The notes below the pieces were generated by a model. It searched no databases. It was not told the origin of the DNA and was given only the letters and a program-made list of their open reading frames with translations. 6,110 nt of DNA from an uncultured Verrucomicrobiota bacterium (lineage in GTDB: Bacteria > Verrucomicrobiota > Kiritimatiellia > RFP12 > UBA3636), in NCBI GenBank assembly GCA_946612175.1, contig CAMOEO010000186.1, positions 1 through 6,110 on the forward strand. Direction: 5' to 3'. Positions within the stretch are counted from its first letter, which is position 1. Every line of letters begins with the position of its first letter. Positions 5,521 to 6,110 of the stretch are shown one piece after another. The position numbers and the translations under genes are program-made.

Positions 5521-5568
5521 CCAGAACGGCCCCTCGCGCGCAAAGCCGGGCTTTCGCCGGCGGCGGCG
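5521..5568 (-). repeat. Dispersed terminator-promoter repeat, copy 3 (offset from its -10)
   Basis: On the - strand it has a GCCGG-(7 nt)-CCGGC hairpin (5561-5545) followed by TTTGCGC and a 17-bp stretch ending GGCCGTTCTGG. This keeps the same length from TTGCGC to TTCTGG as copies 1 and 2, although the middle of the spacer differs. What follows is ATTGAC in place of TAGAAT; GATTCTAC on the + strand reappears 25 bp further away at 5489-5496. The hairpin could act as a terminator or insulator upstream of the thiamine promoter, but its T-run is only three bases. Confidence 0.6.
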
Positions 5569-5580
5569 GTGTGGTATGAT
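5552..5580 (+). promoter_or_regulatory. Promoter of the thioesterase gene, predicted leaderless
   Basis: TATGAT (5575-5580) preceded by TGG as an extended -10, with a poor -35 candidate TTTCGC (5552-5557) 17 bp upstream inside the repeat hairpin. The ATG at 5588 follows the -10 after 7 bp and no Shine-Dalgarno can exist between them, so the mRNA is predicted to start at or next to the initiation codon. Confidence 0.55.
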
Positions 5581-5587
5581 GCGCGCC

Positions 5588-5950
5588 ATGACCTCCTACA
5601 AACTCGTGATGCCCGGCGACCTGAACCACTACGGCTTCCTCTTCGGTGGAAAGATGCTGATGTGGGTGGACGAGGTCGCGTGGATGGCCGTGAGCGGCGA
5701 CTACCCCGGACGCAACTTCGTCACGGTCGGAATGAGCGAGGTGACGTTCCACAAGAGCGTCCACCCCAACTCCGTCCTGCGATTCGAGGCAAACAGGAAG
5801 CGCATCGGCCGCACGTCCGTCACCTACCGCGTCGAGGTTTTTCGTCGCCAGATGGACGCCCGCGACGAGATCGGCGTGTTCACGACGGACATCACGTTCG
5901 TCCGCGTCGACGAGAATGGAGCGAAGATCCCCGTCGAGGAAACAACATGA
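5588..5950 (+). CDS. Acyl-CoA thioesterase, hotdog fold (YciA/BFIT-like)
   Basis: 120 residues, one hotdog domain. It is expected to hydrolyse acyl-CoA thioesters in the cytoplasm; chain-length preference is not predictable. Visible features: NHYGFLFGGKMLMWVDEVAW (13-32), with Gly20-Gly21 and the catalytic-type Asp28 of the W-x-DE signature on the central helix; FVTVGMSEVTFHKSVHPNSVLRFEA (44-68, the strand pair after the helix); and RIGRTSVTYRVEVF (72-85), the G-x-TS-x-x-x-x-VEV segment typical of the acyl-CoA hydrolase family. The protein ends soon after the core, without the second domain or tail of the larger homologues. The ATG at 5588 is fixed by similarity (MTSYKLVMPGDLNHYGFLFGG) and by the -10 box 7 bp upstream. 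It diverges from the thiamine operon across a 290-bp region holding the riboswitch, promoters and repeat. The next ORF starts within its stop codon. Confidence 0.9.
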   Translation: MTSYKLVMPGDLNHYGFLFGGKMLMWVDEVAWMAVSGDYPGRNFVTVGMSEVTFHKSVHPNSVLRFEANRKRIGRTSVTYRVEVFRRQMDARDEIGVFTTDITFVRVDENGAKIPVEETT

Positions 5951-6110
5951 CACCCGAAGAGCGCGGCGAGAAGGCCGCATCCCTCAAGAAGTCCGGAACC
6001 GCCGCGACACGGGCCGCGTCCTCTGCGAATGCCTCGAGTGCTGCCGCAACGCCGCCCTCGCAACGGAGGAGGCGTTCGGATCGCACTGACCGTCAGATCG
6101 GCAGCGTCGT
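5947..6110 (+). CDS. Partial ORF coupled to the thioesterase gene, possibly frameshifted; not recognised
   Basis: The ATG overlaps the thioesterase TGA as ATGA and has GAGGA (5936-5940) six bases upstream, a good start context. The frame is open to the window end: about 54 codons beginning MTPEERGEKAASLKKSG. After about codon 20 the translation becomes Ala/Ser/Arg-rich and its third codon positions lose their G/C bias. The frame two bases later keeps a strong G/C third-position bias from about 5993 and reads VLCECLECCRNAALATEEAF to a TGA at 6087-6089. This suggests either a frameshift (real or sequencing error) in a small protein carrying a C-x-C-x-x-C-C cluster, or a chance pattern. No family is recognised. 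Confidence 0.45.
   Translation, partial: MTPEERGEKAASLKKSGTAATRAASSANASSAAATPPSQRRRRSDRTDRQIGSV

Noticed and set aside
4512..5589. Upstream extension of the thiE frame across thi4 and the riboswitch
   Set aside because: Only the part after the GTG at 4515 shows ThiE similarity; the upstream part is a shifted reading of thi4.
1..6110. CRISPR array, tRNA/rRNA genes, insertion sequence, phage or defence genes
   Set aside because: None seen: no regular direct-repeat/spacer pattern, no transposase or integrase motif, and all real genes are metabolic, repair or transport genes.

Overview
This is a very GC-rich (roughly 70% G+C by eye), densely packed bacterial chromosomal window of housekeeping and metabolic genes. 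No tRNA, rRNA, CRISPR, transposase or phage gene was seen. The source cannot be named from the sequence alone. A sulfide-type prokaryotic Thi4 under a TPP riboswitch, a GH30 glycosidase and leaderless-looking starts would fit an anaerobic member of the PVC group (for example Kiritimatiellota), but that is a guess.

Layout, left to right. (1) Positions 1-125, + strand: the last 40 codons of an ABC exporter ATPase. (2) Positions 77-1193, - strand: a likely two-gene operon of a YfcE-type phosphodiesterase and an O6-alkylguanine-DNA alkyltransferase, whose 3' end overlaps the ABC gene tail to tail. (3) Positions 1194-1340: a divergent intergenic region with a repeat and two back-to-back promoters. 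(4) Positions 1341-3298, + strand: an 18-codon leader ORF joined by an ATGA overlap to a 634-residue GH30-type glycosidase with a C-terminal CARDB-like domain. (5) Positions 3387-3722, - strand: a small cupin. (6) Positions 3814-5297, - strand: a thiamine operon, thi4 then thiE (GTGA overlap), preceded by a TPP riboswitch and a strong promoter. (7) Positions 5588-5950, + strand: a hotdog-fold acyl-CoA thioesterase, followed by an ATGA-coupled ORF that runs off the window and may be frameshifted.

How the genes work together. Thi4 makes the thiazole moiety of thiamine and ThiE joins it to the pyrimidine. The riboswitch leader contains two mutually exclusive pairings that explain TPP control of the thi4 ribosome-binding site. 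The other genes are independent short units.

The least expected feature is a roughly 45-bp element present three times in 6.1 kb, always in the same orientation and always just upstream of a - strand transcription unit. Read on the - strand it is a GC hairpin with a U-tract that overlaps a -35 box. In two copies this continues with exact 17-bp spacing into an extended -10 (TGG TAGAAT). It looks like a compact terminator/insulator plus promoter cassette. Three promoters in the window place the -10 only 7-8 bp before an ATG, which predicts leaderless transcripts. I found no candidate for a new defence or mobile system.
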